Source: Gammaproteobacteria bacterium (GTDB lineage Bacteria; Pseudomonadota; Gammaproteobacteria; Arenicellales; Poriferihabitantaceae). Taken from it: a stretch of 7,565 nt of DNA. A program made the translations under genes and the position numbers. The DNA is taken from contig JAHRAW010000222.1 of assembly GCA_020027415.1 (NCBI GenBank), positions 1 to 7,565 of the forward strand. The letters are read 5' to 3'. Below the pieces are notes generated by a model. It saw nothing but the letters and a program-made list of their open reading frames with translations. It was not told where the DNA came from and searched no databases. Shown in pieces: positions 6,095-7,565 of the stretch; the first letter of the stretch is position 1; each line of letters starts with the position of its first letter.

Positions 6095-6910
6095 TTAAAA
6101 CGCTTTCACCACGCGGTCCAGTTTCAACAACATCGCCAACAGCGATTCCATTTGTTCCAGCGGCACTGCATTGGGTCCATCGCTCAGCGCGCGGTCCGGA
6201 TCTGGATGCGTTTCCATGAACAAACCATCCACGCCCACGGCCACCGCCGCGCGCGCTAACACCGGCACAAATTCGCGTTGCCCGCCTGATTTGCCGCCCG
6301 CCCCGCCGGGCAATTGCACCGAATGGGTGGCGTCAAACACCAACGGGCAGTTGCTCTTTTTGAGGATATCCAAACTGCGCATATCCACCACTAAATTGTT
6401 GTAGCCGAAGGATGAGCCGCGTTCGCACACCATAATGTCCGCCTGCGCGTTCGCCGCGCGCGCCTTTTCCACCACATGGCGCATTTCATCGGGCGACAGA
6501 AACTGCCCTTTCTTTATATTCCCCGGCTTACCGCTGTTGGCGGCGGCTTCAATTAAATCCGTCTGCCGACACAAAAACGCCGGGGTTTGCAGCACATCCA
6601 CCACTTGGGCGGCGGCTTTCACATCGTCTACGGAATGCACATCGGTCAGTACCGGCACCCCAATTTCGCGCTTCACTTGGGCCAGAATCTGCAACCCGCG
6701 TTGCCGCCCGGGTCCGCGCGGCGACGCGCCCGAAGTGCGGTTTGCTTTGTCAAAGGAAGATTTGTAGACGAACGGCACGCCGAGTTTGGCGGTGATTTCC
6801 TGCAAGCGCGCCGCGCTTGACAACGCCAACTGCTCGGATTCAATCACGCACGGTCCGGCAATCAGAAAAAACGGCGACTGACCGCGCGCGGTGAAGTCAG
6901 GCGCTTTCAT
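6095..6910 (-). CDS. kdsA: 3-deoxy-D-manno-octulosonate 8-phosphate synthase (metal-dependent type)
   Basis: KdsA condenses phosphoenolpyruvate with arabinose 5-phosphate to give Kdo 8-phosphate, the first committed step to the inner-core sugar of lipopolysaccharide. The 271-residue protein is a TIM barrel with the family blocks IAGPCVIES (17-25), FKSSFDKANR-like VYKSSFDKANR (48-58), RGPG (65-68), CRQTDL (114-119), KKGQFLSP (133-140), CERGSSFGYNNLVVDMRSL (162-180), DATHSVQLPGG (193-203) and METHPDPDRALSDGP (232-246). Cys21, His196, Glu233 and Asp244 match the four metal ligands of the Aquifex enzyme. E. coli and Pseudomonas have Asn in place of the Cys, so this is the metal-dependent class, as in Xanthomonas. 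The segment after RGPG reads RQRG where relatives have LEEG, and a Pro precedes it in place of Tyr or Phe. The ATG at 6910 shares its A with the pyrG TGA (TGATG) and has no clear Shine-Dalgarno sequence, suggesting translational coupling. Confidence 0.97.
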   Translation of the reverse strand: MKAPDFTARGQSPFFLIAGPCVIESEQLALSSAARLQEITAKLGVPFVYKSSFDKANRTSGASPRGPGRQRGLQILAQVKREIGVPVLTDVHSVDDVKAAAQVVDVLQTPAFLCRQTDLIEAAANSGKPGNIKKGQFLSPDEMRHVVEKARAANAQADIMVCERGSSFGYNNLVVDMRSLDILKKSNCPLVFDATHSVQLPGGAGGKSGGQREFVPVLARAAVAVGVDGLFMETHPDPDRALSDGPNAVPLEQMESLLAMLLKLDRVVKAF

Positions 6911-7565
6911 CACGTCGCGCCGCGCTGTTGGCGATACGCCAACGCCGCCTTGATATAGTCGGTGAACATTGGGTGACCATCGCGCGGGGTGGAGGTAAAT
7001 TCGGGGTGAAACTGGCAGCCGATAAACCACCTATGGCTCGGCAGTTCAATGACTTCCACCAACCCGTGCGACGACCGCCCGGCAAAGAGTAGCCCGGCCG
7101 CGGTAAATTGCTCCAAATAGCGGTTATTGAATTCATAACGATGCCGATGCCGTTCGCTGATCATTTCGGTTTGATAAATGCGGTGGTAGCGCGAGCCTTT
7201 TTGCAAGTGAATTTGTTGCGCGCCGAGTCGCATGGTGCCGCCCAAATCGGCGTTTTCATCGCGCACTTCGTGCGTGCCGTCATGGTTGATCCATTCAGCG
7301 ACTAACGCAATCACCGGGTGTTCGGCGTCGCGCTTAAATTCGGTGCTGTGGGCGTTCGCCAACCCCACTATATTGCGCGCGTATTCAATGGTCGCCGCTT
7401 GCATGCCGAGGCAAATGCCGAGATACGGTATATTTTTTTCACGCGCATAGCCGGCTGCGGAGACCATGCCTTCAATGCCGCGCTCACCAAAGCCGCCCGG
7501 CACTAAAATGGCGTCCATCGGTTGCAACATATCGGCGCCTTTTTTTTCAATCTCGGTGGAATCAA
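6910..7565 (-). CDS. pyrG: CTP synthase, C-terminal glutaminase domain (5' end outside window)
   Basis: CTP synthase converts UTP to CTP using ATP and glutamine. The frame is open to the right edge, so only the last 217 residues are seen, out of a protein of about 545; the N-terminal amidoligase domain lies outside. The visible part is the class I glutamine amidotransferase domain: VPGGFGERG, which helps form the oxyanion hole, LGICLGMQ with the nucleophilic Cys (codon 7413-7411), DLGGTMRLGAQ, ERHRHRYEFNN, and CQFHPEFTSTPRDGHP, with the catalytic His (7008-7006) and Glu (7002-7000). The triad is complete, so glutamine hydrolysis should be intact. The product ends in YRQQRGAT. Its stop codon overlaps the kdsA start by one base, so the two are cotranscribed. 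This links CTP supply to Kdo synthesis, since Kdo is activated with CTP. A run of eight A residues near the left end of the visible frame does not disturb it. Confidence 0.98.
   Translation of the reverse strand, partial: DSTEIEKKGADMLQPMDAILVPGGFGERGIEGMVSAAGYAREKNIPYLGICLGMQAATIEYARNIVGLANAHSTEFKRDAEHPVIALVAEWINHDGTHEVRDENADLGGTMRLGAQQIHLQKGSRYHRIYQTEMISERHRHRYEFNNRYLEQFTAAGLLFAGRSSHGLVEVIELPSHRWFIGCQFHPEFTSTPRDGHPMFTDYIKAALAYRQQRGAT

Noticed and set aside
7540..7547. Run of eight A residues in pyrG as a programmed frameshift or phase-variation site
   Set aside because: The frame through it matches CTP synthase on the downstream side, no alternative frame continues usefully, and a single 8-mer is not strong evidence.
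1..7565. High density of GCGC tetramers as a special signal
   Set aside because: They follow from heavy use of GCG, CGC and GCC codons; no longer uptake-type or Chi-like word repeats consistently.

Overview
The window is a housekeeping segment of a bacterial chromosome, almost certainly from a gammaproteobacterium. The evidence is the gene content and order: carB-greA as one unit, and pyrG-kdsA-eno-ftsB as another. The second order is seen in the Pseudomonas and Xanthomonas groups; enterics keep pyrG-eno and ftsB but place kdsA elsewhere. The genes are moderately GC-rich (mid-50s percent by eye), with many GCGC tetramers and frequent GCG, CGC and TTG codons. I cannot name the genus. KdsA implies a Gram-negative outer membrane with Kdo-containing lipopolysaccharide.

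Layout. Positions 2-2029 (+) hold the last 675 codons of carB, the large subunit of carbamoyl-phosphate synthetase. After a 52-bp gap comes greA (2082-2564, +), a transcript-cleavage factor. Greatly shortened intergenic space (22 bp) separates it from an oppositely oriented block. Read on the minus strand from the right edge, that block is: pyrG (C-terminal glutaminase part, 7565-6910), kdsA (6910-6095, overlapping the pyrG stop by one base), a 160-bp gap that is very AT-rich on its kdsA side, eno (5934-4501), ftsB (4412-4143), and a D-2-hydroxyglutarate-dehydrogenase-like flavoprotein (4011-2587). No RNA gene, mobile element, CRISPR array or phage gene is visible. The only gene-free stretches are short (52, 22, 131, 88 and 160 bp).

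How the genes fit together. carB and pyrG both serve pyrimidine synthesis (carbamoyl phosphate; UTP to CTP). Eno makes the phosphoenolpyruvate that KdsA condenses with arabinose 5-phosphate, and CMP-Kdo synthesis later needs the CTP that PyrG makes. FtsB is a divisome membrane protein. The flavoprotein takes the place after ftsB where ispD often lies in related genomes.

I see no undescribed biological system here. Points worth a second look are modest. KdsA carries the full metal-ligand set of the metal-dependent class. The enolase is about 45 residues longer than usual. A perfect 24-bp palindrome lies inside the flavoprotein gene. A near-identical GC-rich motif flanks ftsB on both sides. Each of the three larger minus-strand gaps contains a short exact tandem duplication.
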